From positions 248,001 to 312,000 of the forward strand of contig CAWHVD010000001.1 of NCBI GenBank assembly GCA_963832835.1: a DNA stretch of 64,000 bases, in the 5' to 3' direction. Source of the DNA: CAVPKN01 sp963832835. GTDB taxonomy: Bacteria; Chlamydiota; Chlamydiia; Chlamydiales; JAAKFR01. Both the position numbers and the translations under genes were made by a program. The stretch's first letter is position 1; every line of letters begins with the position of its first letter. The notes under the pieces were generated by a model. That model searched no databases, was not told the DNA's origin, and saw only the letters and a program-made list of their open reading frames with translations. Positions 8,589 to 17,036 of the stretch are shown here, piece by piece.

Positions 8589-8846
8589 ATGGCTAGTTTA
8601 GTAACAAGTTGTTTTTGCTCTCCTCCTTCTTATGGCCGTAAGGATTGTCATAACATATCGCCCATTTTTGATATTATAGGTGGTATTGCTCTATTGATTA
8701 TAGCCGCTTTAATTGTTTCAGGAACAATAACTTCTAGTATCGGTGTAATGTGTGGTGTTTTTGCTGGAGGTACTTTCATGTTGGGGGCGGGCCTCTCCAC
8801 TTGTGGACAATGGCATTGCGCTAATGCCGCTTTCAAATGTTGTTGA
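8589..8846 (+). CDS. Small Cys-rich two-helix membrane protein
   Basis: 85 residues, not recognised. It has about 25 polar residues with CFC and a Cys in KDC, then two hydrophobic segments (about 27-46 and 51-68) separated by a tight turn, and ends in a Cys-rich tail (CGQWHCANAAFKCC). ATG is preceded by TAGGAATAA at good spacing, so I believe it is real. The bilobed hydrophobic hairpin resembles chlamydial inclusion-membrane (Inc) proteins, but these are defined only by hydropathy, so this is inference. The 8469-8588 gap holds no clear signal. Similar small proteins lie at 29632-29886 and 42947-43252. Confidence 0.6.
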   Translation: MASLVTSCFCSPPSYGRKDCHNISPIFDIIGGIALLIIAALIVSGTITSSIGVMCGVFAGGTFMLGAGLSTCGQWHCANAAFKCC

Positions 8847-8987
8847 TGATCATGGTGGATAAATGATATAATTATCTCTAAATCAAAAACTTCAAAATCG
8901 AACTCAGGTTTCTTAAAAAAAGCTTGCCTTGAGTCGACTAAACTGCCGACATTGCGGCAATGTACGTGCATCCCTTATCCTTCTGCC

Positions 8988-10907
8988 ATGGATCTATTAG
9001 AAAAACTCAATGATGTGCAAAGAAAAGCGGCCAAACACATCAATGGCCCTCTCTTAGTCTTGGCAGGTGCCGGGTCGGGCAAGACTCGGGTTGTGTCGAT
9101 GCGGATAGCCTATTTGATCGAGCAAGGCATTCATCCTGGGCAGATCTTGGCGGTAACGTTTACCAACAAGGCCGCAGGGGAAATGAAAGAGAGAATTCAC
9201 CACCTCCTTGCCAATCGCTTTTTGGAGGGCTCGCCTACGATCTGTACCTTCCATAGTCTAGGCGTGCGGATCCTGCGAGAATCAATCCATTTACTCGGCT
9301 ATGGTTCTCAATTCCTCATTTATGACGAGGAGGACTCCAATAAATTGTTGAAGGGTTGCTTAGATGCGCTGCAGGTCAAAAAAGATGGTGACTTTAAGAT
9401 CTATAGAACGGCCATTTCAAATGCCAAAAACCAGTTACAGGGTCCTTCGGATGTTGCTTTGGGCGATGTTGCTGAAATCATTCAGACTGAATTTAAACAA
9501 GTTTATCAACTGTATCAACACCGCCTCAAAGAGGCCAATGCCGTCGACTTCGACGATCTTTTGTTTATGTCTGTCCGTTTATTGAAGGAGCATCCTGAGG
9601 CGCTCGAGTTTTACCAAAACAAATGGCCCTACCTGCTGATCGACGAATACCAGGATACCAACCATGCTCAATACTTGATGGCCCGTTTGATTGTGGGCTC
9701 GTTGCGCAACATTTTTGTCGTCGGAGACCCCGACCAGTCGATCTATTCGTGGCGAGGAGCTAATATCCAAAACATCTTGAATTTTGAAAAAGATTATCCG
9801 GGCTCACAAATTGTCCGGCTTGAGCAAAATTACCGGAGTCGGAAAAATATTCTCGATGCTGCGAACCACCTAGTCCGTAACAACGAGTCCCGTTATGAGA
9901 AAAATTTATGGAGTGACAGAGGAGAGGGTGAAAAAATCTCTCTTTTTGTAGGGAGCAGTGATCGTGAAGAGGCCGGTTTTGTGGTACGCGAAATCGAACG
10001 GCTGCATACATTCCACCATATCTCTCTCAATGAAATGGCTGTTTTTTACCGAACAAACTTTCAGTCACGTATTTTTGAGGATTTTCTGCTGCGACGGCGT
10101 ATTCCGTATGTGATTGTCGGAGGCATCTCTTTTTACCACCGCAAAGAGATCAAGGATGTGCTGGCTATCTTGCGCATGGTGAGCTCAGATCGGGACTTTA
10201 TCTCGTTTGAGCGGACCATCAATTTACCCAAAAGGGGAATAGGGCTTACTACAATCGAAAAAATCCGTAACGGAGCATTCGAGGCTGGCTTACCTATTCT
10301 ACAGTATTGCAAAGATACGGCTTTACGATTGAGTGCGAAACAAAAAGAGGGCCTTAAAGAGTATATCGAGCTCATCGAACATTTGCGCTCCGTACAACAG
10401 GAGCGATCACTACAAAGACTCGTTACCGAAACGGTGAGAGCTAGCCGCTATCTTGAGGTCCTGCAGGGTGAAAAAGAAACGTATGCAGACCGTAAAGCCA
10501 ACCTTGACGAACTTGTCACAAAAGCACACGAATGGGAAATTTTCAATGATTCCGCCTCACTCGGCTCCTTTTTAGAAGAGCTCTCCTTAAAAAGTTCGTT
10601 AGACGAGGCAAACTATAGTCAAGAGAGGGTGAGCCTCATGACAATCCACAATGGCAAAGGGTTAGAATTCGACTCAGTCTTCTTAGTAGGAATGGAAGAG
10701 GATCTGTTTCCTCATGCAAATTCAAGAGATAGTCACGAGGCTCTAGAAGAAGAACGACGGTTGTGTTATGTAGGGATGACAAGAGCCAAAGAGAGGCTGT
10801 ATCTCACCGCTGCCGAAAGCCGTTTTCTCTGGGGAACACATCGTACGATGCGCCCCAGCCGCTTTTTAAGGGAGATACCCAAGGAATATATCGAAAGAAC
10901 AAGGTAG
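8988..10907 (+). CDS. pcrA: UvrD/PcrA family 3'-5' DNA helicase
   Basis: 639-residue superfamily 1A helicase used in nucleotide excision and replication repair. All helicase motifs are visible: GAGSGKT (I), TFTNKAAGEMKER (Ia), DEYQDTN (II), VGDPDQSIYSWRGA (III), LEQNYRS (IV), TIHNGKGLEFDSVFL (V) and YVGMTRAKERL (VI). The frame is open 12 codons upstream, but the ATG at 8988 (MDLLEKLNDVQRKA) is where the family begins. The adjacent sigma-54 gene starts 6 nt later, the same uvrD-rpoN order I recall in Chlamydia, where ung is also next door; here ung is 23 kb away. Confidence 0.95.
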   Translation: MDLLEKLNDVQRKAAKHINGPLLVLAGAGSGKTRVVSMRIAYLIEQGIHPGQILAVTFTNKAAGEMKERIHHLLANRFLEGSPTICTFHSLGVRILRESIHLLGYGSQFLIYDEEDSNKLLKGCLDALQVKKDGDFKIYRTAISNAKNQLQGPSDVALGDVAEIIQTEFKQVYQLYQHRLKEANAVDFDDLLFMSVRLLKEHPEALEFYQNKWPYLLIDEYQDTNHAQYLMARLIVGSLRNIFVVGDPDQSIYSWRGANIQNILNFEKDYPGSQIVRLEQNYRSRKNILDAANHLVRNNESRYEKNLWSDRGEGEKISLFVGSSDREEAGFVVREIERLHTFHHISLNEMAVFYRTNFQSRIFEDFLLRRRIPYVIVGGISFYHRKEIKDVLAILRMVSSDRDFISFERTINLPKRGIGLTTIEKIRNGAFEAGLPILQYCKDTALRLSAKQKEGLKEYIELIEHLRSVQQERSLQRLVTETVRASRYLEVLQGEKETYADRKANLDELVTKAHEWEIFNDSASLGSFLEELSLKSSLDEANYSQERVSLMTIHNGKGLEFDSVFLVGMEEDLFPHANSRDSHEALEEERRLCYVGMTRAKERLYLTAAESRFLWGTHRTMRPSRFLREIPKEYIERTR

Positions 10908-10913
10908 AATCGC

Positions 10914-12302
10914 GTGAAAGGAGCTCATGAGCTAGTTGCCACACAAAATGTGAAACAAATCCAACGTTTGATCCTATCTCCCCAAATGCAGCAAGCTCTT
11001 CATCTTCTCCAACTTCCGGTTCTGGAAATTGGGAGTGTCATCGAAGAAGAATTGACCCAAAATCCTCTTCTAGAATTTTCCGAAGATGAAAGCTCGCTGG
11101 CGGAAGAGGAATTTGAAATTTTGAGAGCCCTTGAGCAAGATGCACGCGTCCCTCCCTCTTCCCAGGGAACCCGAGAAGGGGAGGATCTCAAAGCATTTAT
11201 AGAAAATACACTCGCCCATGAGAACTCTCTTTACGATCATCTCATGAACCAGGCTAACGAGACCTTTTTTTGCCAGGGTGATAGAGAGTATGCTACAGCA
11301 ATCATTGGCAATCTCGATCATGATGGAATTCTGTCTATTCCCCTTGAAGAAATTGCCGCTCTAGCATGTACGACGACCGACCGATTGATACCGATCCTAA
11401 AAGAGATCCAAACATTTGATCCTCCTGGCGTTGGTGCACAAAACCTCAAAGAAGCCCTCCTGATCCAACTGAGAGGGATGGGCAAAGATAAAAGCCTTGC
11501 TTTCCGTATCGTCGAAAATCATTATGATGATGTGATGCACAACAGGATTCCTGCGATAGCAAAGTCACTCAGCCGGTCTGTCCAAGAAATCCGTAATACC
11601 ATTGTTCAAGAAATCGCTCATCTCGATCTTCATCCCGGGACAAATCAGGCAGAGGGGCATTACAAACAGCCTATCCACCATCTCACCCCTGACCTCACCA
11701 TCGTGTATGCAGACGGAAAGTTCTCAATTGAGATCAATGACGAGCATATTCCGAGTATTCGGCTTAATAAAAGCTATCTACAGATGCTTCAGGACCACTC
11801 CCTTCCACGGGAAACGCGCAACTACATCCAAGAAAAAATCGCTTCAGGAAGATGGCTTTTACGTAATTTGCACGAAAGACATCAGACTCTCCATAGGATT
11901 GCCCAAGAATTGATCAAAGATCAATTCTCATTTTTCTCCAGCACAAAGGGTCAGCTCATTCCGAGAACCATGAAAGAGTTTGCCGAAAGGCTCGAATTGC
12001 ATGAGTCGACAGTGGCGCGTGCAGTTGCCAACAAATATGTGAATAGCCCTCGAGGGATTTTACCGCTACGCTCTTTCTTCACACATGCTTACCTCACAGA
12101 ATCTGGGGAAAACATCTCATCTGAAACTGTTAAAGAAATCCTGACCCAACTTCTTGCCGGGGAAGATAAAAGCGCCCCCTTATCGGATGAAGTTCTCTCG
12201 ACGATGATCAAGGAGAAAGGGATCCCTTGCGCTCGTCGAACCGTTGCCAAATATCGGCAAGAGATCGGCATCGGCAACACCACTCAACGCCGCATCCATT
12301 GA
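10914..12302 (+). CDS. rpoN: RNA polymerase sigma-54 factor
   Basis: 462-residue RpoN. Region I is Gln/Leu-rich (QIQRLILSPQMQQALHLLQLPVLE), followed by an acidic linker, the core-binding domain (about 110-300), a DNA-binding helix-turn-helix (ELHESTVARAVANKYV) and the C-terminal RpoN box ARRTVAKYRQE that reads the -24 element. It directs transcription from activator-dependent promoters. The start is GTG at 10914: the nearby ATG at 10926 is out of frame and hits a stop at once. It lies 6 nt after the helicase gene, so is probably co-transcribed. It ends near the C-terminal RpoN box with a short tail. Confidence 0.95.
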   Translation: MKGAHELVATQNVKQIQRLILSPQMQQALHLLQLPVLEIGSVIEEELTQNPLLEFSEDESSLAEEEFEILRALEQDARVPPSSQGTREGEDLKAFIENTLAHENSLYDHLMNQANETFFCQGDREYATAIIGNLDHDGILSIPLEEIAALACTTTDRLIPILKEIQTFDPPGVGAQNLKEALLIQLRGMGKDKSLAFRIVENHYDDVMHNRIPAIAKSLSRSVQEIRNTIVQEIAHLDLHPGTNQAEGHYKQPIHHLTPDLTIVYADGKFSIEINDEHIPSIRLNKSYLQMLQDHSLPRETRNYIQEKIASGRWLLRNLHERHQTLHRIAQELIKDQFSFFSSTKGQLIPRTMKEFAERLELHESTVARAVANKYVNSPRGILPLRSFFTHAYLTESGENISSETVKEILTQLLAGEDKSAPLSDEVLSTMIKEKGIPCARRTVAKYRQEIGIGNTTQRRIH

Positions 12303-12342
12303 TATTTTAAAAAAATACCTCTAAAGCATTTGTACACTTATG

Positions 12343-12360
12343 CCGATAAAGAGTTATCGG
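12343..12360 (+). promoter_or_regulatory. Hairpin touching the ribosome-binding site of the 61-aa ORF
   Basis: CCGATAA-AGAG-TTATCGG is a perfect 7-bp stem whose last bases run into the GGAGG ribosome site (12359-12363) of the gene at 12370. Folding could hide part of the site, suggesting translational control. No T-run follows, so it is not a standard rpoN terminator. Confidence 0.35.
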
Positions 12361-12369
12361 AGGTGAAGT

Positions 12370-12555
12370 ATGGAATACAGACCGGGTGGCTATAGTTGGT
12401 TGGCAGTCGCGCCAGAATCGTCATTTGAGCAGAAAATCGAGAAAATTGAAGATCAAATCTACGCTTTGCATCAAGAATTTGAGAAAACTGGAAACGAAAA
12501 GTTATTACAGGAGATCCAAATCTTGAAAGAGAAAATCAAAAATATGCAGCCCTAA
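12370..12555 (+). CDS. Small coiled-coil protein, unknown function
   Basis: 61 residues, not recognised. After a Gly/Tyr-containing start (MEYRPGGYSW), residues about 18-58 are a charged amphipathic helix (EQKIEKIEDQIYALHQEFEKTG...) likely to form a coiled coil. A strong ribosome site (CGGAGGTG) precedes the ATG, which supports expression. The 3' end overlaps the convergent gene at 12536 by 20 nt. Confidence 0.55.
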   Translation: MEYRPGGYSWLAVAPESSFEQKIEKIEDQIYALHQEFEKTGNEKLLQEIQILKEKIKNMQP

Positions 12556-13297
12556 TTTGTTGCCAGCGGATTTGAGTTTTGGCCATTTTAACACTGTAGG
12601 CGGCAATCTCAGCAGTGCCCATTTTCGAGAAACGGATCACCTCTCTGTCTGTTAAGCGGAGCATGACGGCCATAGCCCTCTTTTTCCCCACTTGTCTTGC
12701 TAAATTACCGAGTGTGCGTTTAAAAATGCGCTGCGCTTTGACAAGACGGACGGTTGCCAATCCTAACAAACCAATAGTACTGCCCCAAGCTATCCATCCG
12801 AGAGGTTCAAAGAAAGAGGCTATCATACATGCTAAGAGTGTCAGGACAGCTCCCAGCGATTCATTGGATGTGCGCAGTAGAGGCCCCCAAAAGCGCCTTA
12901 TAGGGGAAGAAGAGGTGTGATAGGCTAAAATCTCCTCGAAAATAGGCTCCTCAAAGGCCCCTCGAACCGCATGGACAAACTCATGGGAAATGATTTCTTT
13001 GTGCTCATAACCCCAATGTTTCTTTTTTTTCAAAAGAGCCGGATGGAGCTGTAGAGTAATCAAATTTCCCTCTATCCATGTGCATCCCCCCTCCCAAAAA
13101 CGCAGTCCCTTCTTCTTGTAACAGATCTCAATCCAATCGGGAACCACGTCGAAAAGTTGCTCTGACAAAGAAGAAAAGGGAGGCGAAGATGCAGGAAGGG
13201 CGTGCTTGCAACGTGCAAAAAAGGCCACTTCAGATTCTTCTGGGCCAGGTACTAACCCTCTTCGGTTGAGCTCTAACAAAACTTCTAATGATTTCAT
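12536..13297 (-). CDS. Putative membrane zinc metallopeptidase (HEFVH)
   Basis: 253 residues. An HExxH zinc motif (SHEFVH, about residues 105-109) is followed about 20 residues on by FEEILAYHTS, whose Glu may be the third ligand. Two hydrophobic segments follow (about 150-166 and 170-188), so the protein is probably membrane-anchored. I do not recognise the family; Zn-dependent proteolysis is inferred from the motif alone. Start: ATG at 13297 leaves 10 nt after the upstream gene's stop and has GAAAG upstream; an in-frame Met at 13354 would overlap that gene. It follows the PI4K-like gene closely and may be co-transcribed. Confidence 0.6.
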   Translation of the reverse strand: MKSLEVLLELNRRGLVPGPEESEVAFFARCKHALPASSPPFSSLSEQLFDVVPDWIEICYKKKGLRFWEGGCTWIEGNLITLQLHPALLKKKKHWGYEHKEIISHEFVHAVRGAFEEPIFEEILAYHTSSSPIRRFWGPLLRTSNESLGAVLTLLACMIASFFEPLGWIAWGSTIGLLGLATVRLVKAQRIFKRTLGNLARQVGKKRAMAVMLRLTDREVIRFSKMGTAEIAAYSVKMAKTQIRWQQIRAAYF

Positions 13298-13307
13298 TTT
13301 TTCACTT

Positions 13308-15620
13308 TCATTTTTCTGCAGGGATAGGGGGGAGTTCTCTGACAAAATCTTCATAACTACGGACGCCGTTAAATAGGGTACGCATCGGCTCATTAGTTTT
13401 TTGCAAATGGTTTAGCATAACCTTATAACTATCGAGGCGCGTCTGTATATTTCCATGGATGCGCTGCAAGTGGTAGTTGAAATAAAACTGATAGGCAGGC
13501 CCCTCTTCTTTGGTCGTTCCTGCAGACTCTACTAGGGCTCCAATCAGATGCAAACGATGGTGGTAAGCCTTTGTCGGATCTTTTTCGAAAATAAATTTAA
13601 CCATTCTCTTTTGGTATTTCTCTTGCTTCCAAAAGATATCAAAAACATGTTTTTGCCCTTCTGGGGTATCCACCCTACCCAAAATGTTACGTAATTCGCT
13701 TACAGATTTTTCATGCAAAAATGCCTCCAAATTTTTCTGTTTATTAGCAAATAAAGGCTTGGCCGCATCGGAATAAGGTTGTTCAAAATGGGGAAGAGCC
13801 TCAAAAAGATATCTAAACCGAATCGAGAGATAATCCCATGCACTGGAATGGTTATGAGGATTACTCGATCCTCCATCGTGCTTCACAAGTGTTATTTTTT
13901 TTTGTTTGCCATTTACCATTACCGGTTCAGAAAAAAGAAGTTGATCGAGAAGGGCCTGGTTTCCTTTTTGTGTGAATAGGTTGTTTACGCAGTTTTGGAT
14001 CTCTGCATCCGAAACGGTTTTATCCCCACAAAATACGCGACTAAGAACCGTATTTTCTAGTGTGGGCTCAGCCTGTTTCACAAGAATATTCTCAAAGTGA
14101 CAATCCACATCTTCTATTAAAAAATTATGGAGAGCAACCCTTTCCAAGGAGTGTTGTGGTAGCTTGGACAAAAGCTCGTTTGCTCTTTCTGTGCGTGGTT
14201 CGAATGAGGAAAAAAAGCCTGTTTGTTGTTTACTTCCGCAATACCAGCGTAAAAAGGGCCTCGACATCCCATGCAAGCTAGGTGAGACATCAACATATTC
14301 TCCTAAAGTATTACATCCTTCCACAAACATTTGTAAGGAACACTGTTTAACAGATTGTCCTACAAAGTCTGCACTTTCAACATAGCGCATGCTAGTGGGA
14401 GGAACAGACCAGATATCAAAATGCCTGTCACAAGCCCATGAGTCCAATTCTGCCAAGGGCTCTGAGTTTCCTTCCAAACAGGCCTTAGGTGAGACCAACC
14501 ATCTTTTAAAACGTGCATACCACTGAGGATTGTTGACGCCATGGGGCCCTTCATCTCCAGGCTTTACGACCAACATTTTCCGTCCAAAGCGGTCGTGAGC
14601 ATAGCGTGCTCCTCCCGACCCCCCATCCCCATTGGGTTCTAAATCTACCCCCAATTTCTTCACAAATAGCAGCTCTTCATAGACCAGGTCCATGAAAGCA
14701 ACTTCTACATTACTTTTAAGAGTCTTGTCTCCACGTGTATCGCGCAAATTCTGTAGCGTTGTGGCTAAATTATTTCTTTGACGTACTAAATCAGGCGAGA
14801 GAATCTTTTCAATGCAGGAACCCTCCGCAATGGCTCCGCGGTTAAAAACATCTTTGTTCAGGCGGCACAAAGGACCTGTCTGCGAAAAAATCATCTGAAT
14901 CGCTAGCTGATGGACTCGAGTCATTGTATGTTGACGCTCTAAATAAGTGTTGAGCCTAGTAATCACATCGGTCACAGTCGCTTGCAGCTCTTGATTAATC
15001 TTTTCTTTGCTACGCCCTTCATTGGAGCCCATCTGATATTTCTGGCCCGGTTTGCGCATAAGTAGCTTCCATAGGTTTTCCTCAGATATTTTGTCTTCAA
15101 ACTCAATAGAAATGAGAGATTGCTCGGGACTTGTATCAATTTCAGCAGCTGTATAGTCAGTGAATCTATTTCCAAGCCGAATACGGATCGTATGCTCAGG
15201 AAGTAGAGCCAAAGAGAGCGCGTTATGGCTTTTTACCCACAGAGGATTATAAAGCGCCTTACTTAATCTACCAATGCCTTTCTCTCCATTTTTATCGAAA
15301 AGATATTGAATAGCCAAATTGTAAACCTGGCGATTGGATTGACGTGAAACAAAAGTGTTGAGAGAGGCCAGAGTTTGACCGATCACTTCCTTCAGCTTTT
15401 GATGCTCTTCTTGCCTGTTCCATGTAAAGGAGAGCCAATCCTTCCAACTTACTTCAACAAGGAGACCTTCATCATTGGCGCGCAGATGTGTACCCCTCTC
15501 TCTAGCGAAAAGCGTGTGCAGATTTTGCACAATTTTCGGATCTTTGGATATTGGTTGCGTACAAAAGCAATGGACATTGCCTTGATACTCAAAGTGGATT
15601 GGGGCTAATTCATGTGCCAT
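13308..15620 (-). CDS. Type II phosphatidylinositol 4-kinase-like protein, possible effector
   Basis: 770 residues. The first 320 or so are unrecognised. The rest aligns by eye with type II PI4-kinases: glycine loop GGSGGARYAHDRFG (about 332-345), VVKPGDEGPHGVNNPQW with the ATP-binding Lys (about 351), CSLQMFVEG (about 427; human PI4KII has a very similar FQLFVEG), the catalytic-loop equivalent HNFLIEDVDCHFENILVK (Asp about 505, Asn retained), and the metal site VKHDGGSSNP (Asp about 580), then SAWDYLSIRFRYLFEALPHFEQPYS, matching the Trp/Pro-rich segment after the DFG-like motif. Key Lys, Asp, Asn and Asp are kept. PI or protein kinase activity on host targets is inference. The C-terminal 150 residues are helical. 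The gene lies downstream of miniature element B1. Confidence 0.65.
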   Translation of the reverse strand: MAHELAPIHFEYQGNVHCFCTQPISKDPKIVQNLHTLFARERGTHLRANDEGLLVEVSWKDWLSFTWNRQEEHQKLKEVIGQTLASLNTFVSRQSNRQVYNLAIQYLFDKNGEKGIGRLSKALYNPLWVKSHNALSLALLPEHTIRIRLGNRFTDYTAAEIDTSPEQSLISIEFEDKISEENLWKLLMRKPGQKYQMGSNEGRSKEKINQELQATVTDVITRLNTYLERQHTMTRVHQLAIQMIFSQTGPLCRLNKDVFNRGAIAEGSCIEKILSPDLVRQRNNLATTLQNLRDTRGDKTLKSNVEVAFMDLVYEELLFVKKLGVDLEPNGDGGSGGARYAHDRFGRKMLVVKPGDEGPHGVNNPQWYARFKRWLVSPKACLEGNSEPLAELDSWACDRHFDIWSVPPTSMRYVESADFVGQSVKQCSLQMFVEGCNTLGEYVDVSPSLHGMSRPFLRWYCGSKQQTGFFSSFEPRTERANELLSKLPQHSLERVALHNFLIEDVDCHFENILVKQAEPTLENTVLSRVFCGDKTVSDAEIQNCVNNLFTQKGNQALLDQLLFSEPVMVNGKQKKITLVKHDGGSSNPHNHSSAWDYLSIRFRYLFEALPHFEQPYSDAAKPLFANKQKNLEAFLHEKSVSELRNILGRVDTPEGQKHVFDIFWKQEKYQKRMVKFIFEKDPTKAYHHRLHLIGALVESAGTTKEEGPAYQFYFNYHLQRIHGNIQTRLDSYKVMLNHLQKTNEPMRTLFNGVRSYEDFVRELPPIPAEK

Positions 15621-15639
15621 CTCTTACGCTCAAAATAAT

Positions 15640-15754
15640 GTAACTATTCAAGTAATCCATCTTTTTGGTTAAAAGCCCTTCTATGGTGACTATCCACTCC
15701 CACCTTGACAAACTGGGTCTGCCCTAAGGATTCTGCTGGCTCGTGAATAGTCAC
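15640..15754 (-). mobile_element. Miniature element family 1, copy B1
   Basis: 115 bp with ends GTAACTATTCA and TGAATAGTCAC. It is flanked by a perfect 8-bp target duplication, AAAATAAT at 15632-15639 and 15755-15762. It is non-coding and lies 19 nt upstream of the PI4K-like gene start, so it contributes that gene's leader or promoter region. It forms a long inverted repeat with copy B2. Confidence 0.9.
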
Positions 15755-15812
15755 AAAATAATTTATGACTTAAATCATGATTACATTTTAACATTAAGAA
15801 ACTTTAAATTTT

Positions 15813-15927
15813 GAGACTATTCACGCGCCAGCAGAATTTCTTAAGTCAGGCCCAGTGTGCTAAGAAGGGAGTGATAGTCACCATAGAAGGGCTTTTAACC
15901 GAAAAGATGGATTACCTGAATAATTAC
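15813..15927 (+). mobile_element. Miniature element family 1, copy B2
   Basis: 115 bp in the opposite orientation to B1 and 58 bp from it. Ends are GAGACTATTCA and TGAATAATTAC. A perfect 8-bp target duplication TAAATTTT flanks it at 15805-15812 and 15928-15935. It ends 23 nt before the dprA start. Together B1 and B2 occupy nearly all of the 330-bp divergent region 15621-15950. Confidence 0.9.
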
Positions 15928-15950
15928 TAAATTTTTAAGGCACAAACTTC

Positions 15951-17036
15951 ATGAATAGTAGAGCTCCTTGCAAAAATCCTAAAGAACTTTTTTATTTAAA
16001 CCAACTTTTGCATGCCAAGGGGCTCGGAAGAGCACGGATCTGTCAGCTCATAGGTCAATACGGTTCTGCTGAAGGGGTAATAGAAACCGGTTTAGATAGA
16101 AAGCTGGGAGTTCTTTTTGGTAAATGGGTAGTTGATCATAAATGTGAACAAGACCTGGAAGAAGCCGAAAAGGCAGGGGTGAAGCTTGTCAGCTACAGCC
16201 AAGCTACATATCCAAAAAAACTCCTTACTATATCCGATTATCCTCTCCTTCTTTATGTGAAAGGCTCTCTTCCTTCTGAAGATCCCTGCTTAGCCCTCAT
16301 CGGAACTCGTAATGCCTCTCTTTATGGTAAACAGGCTGCGCAGAAGCTTGCTAAAGAGCTGGCAGGAGCAGGGGCATGGATAATAAGTGGTCTTGCTAGA
16401 GGAATAGACACATCAGCTCACCTTGGAGCTCTGGAAGGAAACGGCAAGACAATTGCTGTGATTGGATCAGGTTTGGGGCATATTTATCCTCAGGAAAATC
16501 AAGCATTATCTGAAAAGATTTCTAATGCGGGCGCAATCATTTCCGAATACCCTATGGACACGCATCCAGCTAAAGGGTTGTTTCCAAGGAGAAACAGGAT
16601 CATCAGCGGGATGTCCCATGCTGTATGCTTGGTGGAATCTCCCTTGGAGGGGGGAGGCATGCTCACAATGCGATTGGCTGAAAAACAGGGTTGTCCTCTT
16701 TTTGCACTCCCTGGCCGCATCGATTGGCCTACCTTTGAAGGAAACCACGCCTTAATTCGTGAAAACAAAGCACAGCTTGCAACAAAAGGGGATGATTTGT
16801 TAAAAGTTCTTAATATTATTAAAAACCAGTTAGTTAAAGATCTACAACTTCCCCTGTTATCCCGAGAAGAGAAGTTATTTTTAGATCAGATGCCAGGACA
16901 AGAAAAATCCATCGAAGAACTTGTTTTATTGACACAATTGCCCATAATGCAATTGAATGTTTTCCTGACGCGTCTCATCTTGAAAAAAGTTGTGAAGGAA
17001 TTTCCTGGTAAAATCTATAAGAAAGTTACATGGTAA
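15951..17036 (+). CDS. dprA: DNA processing protein DprA/Smf
   Basis: 361 residues. DprA loads RecA on incoming single-stranded DNA during transformation. A helix-hairpin-helix-like N-terminus (about 15-60) precedes the Rossmann-type core with GTRNASLYG (about 118), ISGLARGIDTSAHLGAL, TIAVIGSGLGHIYPQEN, PRRNRIISG and the ALPGRIDWPTFEGNHALI segment. A winged-helix-like tail (about 290-361) closes the protein. Its last 7 nt overlap the start of topA, so the two are translationally coupled. The promoter must lie in or beside element B2. Confidence 0.95.
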   Translation: MNSRAPCKNPKELFYLNQLLHAKGLGRARICQLIGQYGSAEGVIETGLDRKLGVLFGKWVVDHKCEQDLEEAEKAGVKLVSYSQATYPKKLLTISDYPLLLYVKGSLPSEDPCLALIGTRNASLYGKQAAQKLAKELAGAGAWIISGLARGIDTSAHLGALEGNGKTIAVIGSGLGHIYPQENQALSEKISNAGAIISEYPMDTHPAKGLFPRRNRIISGMSHAVCLVESPLEGGGMLTMRLAEKQGCPLFALPGRIDWPTFEGNHALIRENKAQLATKGDDLLKVLNIIKNQLVKDLQLPLLSREEKLFLDQMPGQEKSIEELVLLTQLPIMQLNVFLTRLILKKVVKEFPGKIYKKVTW

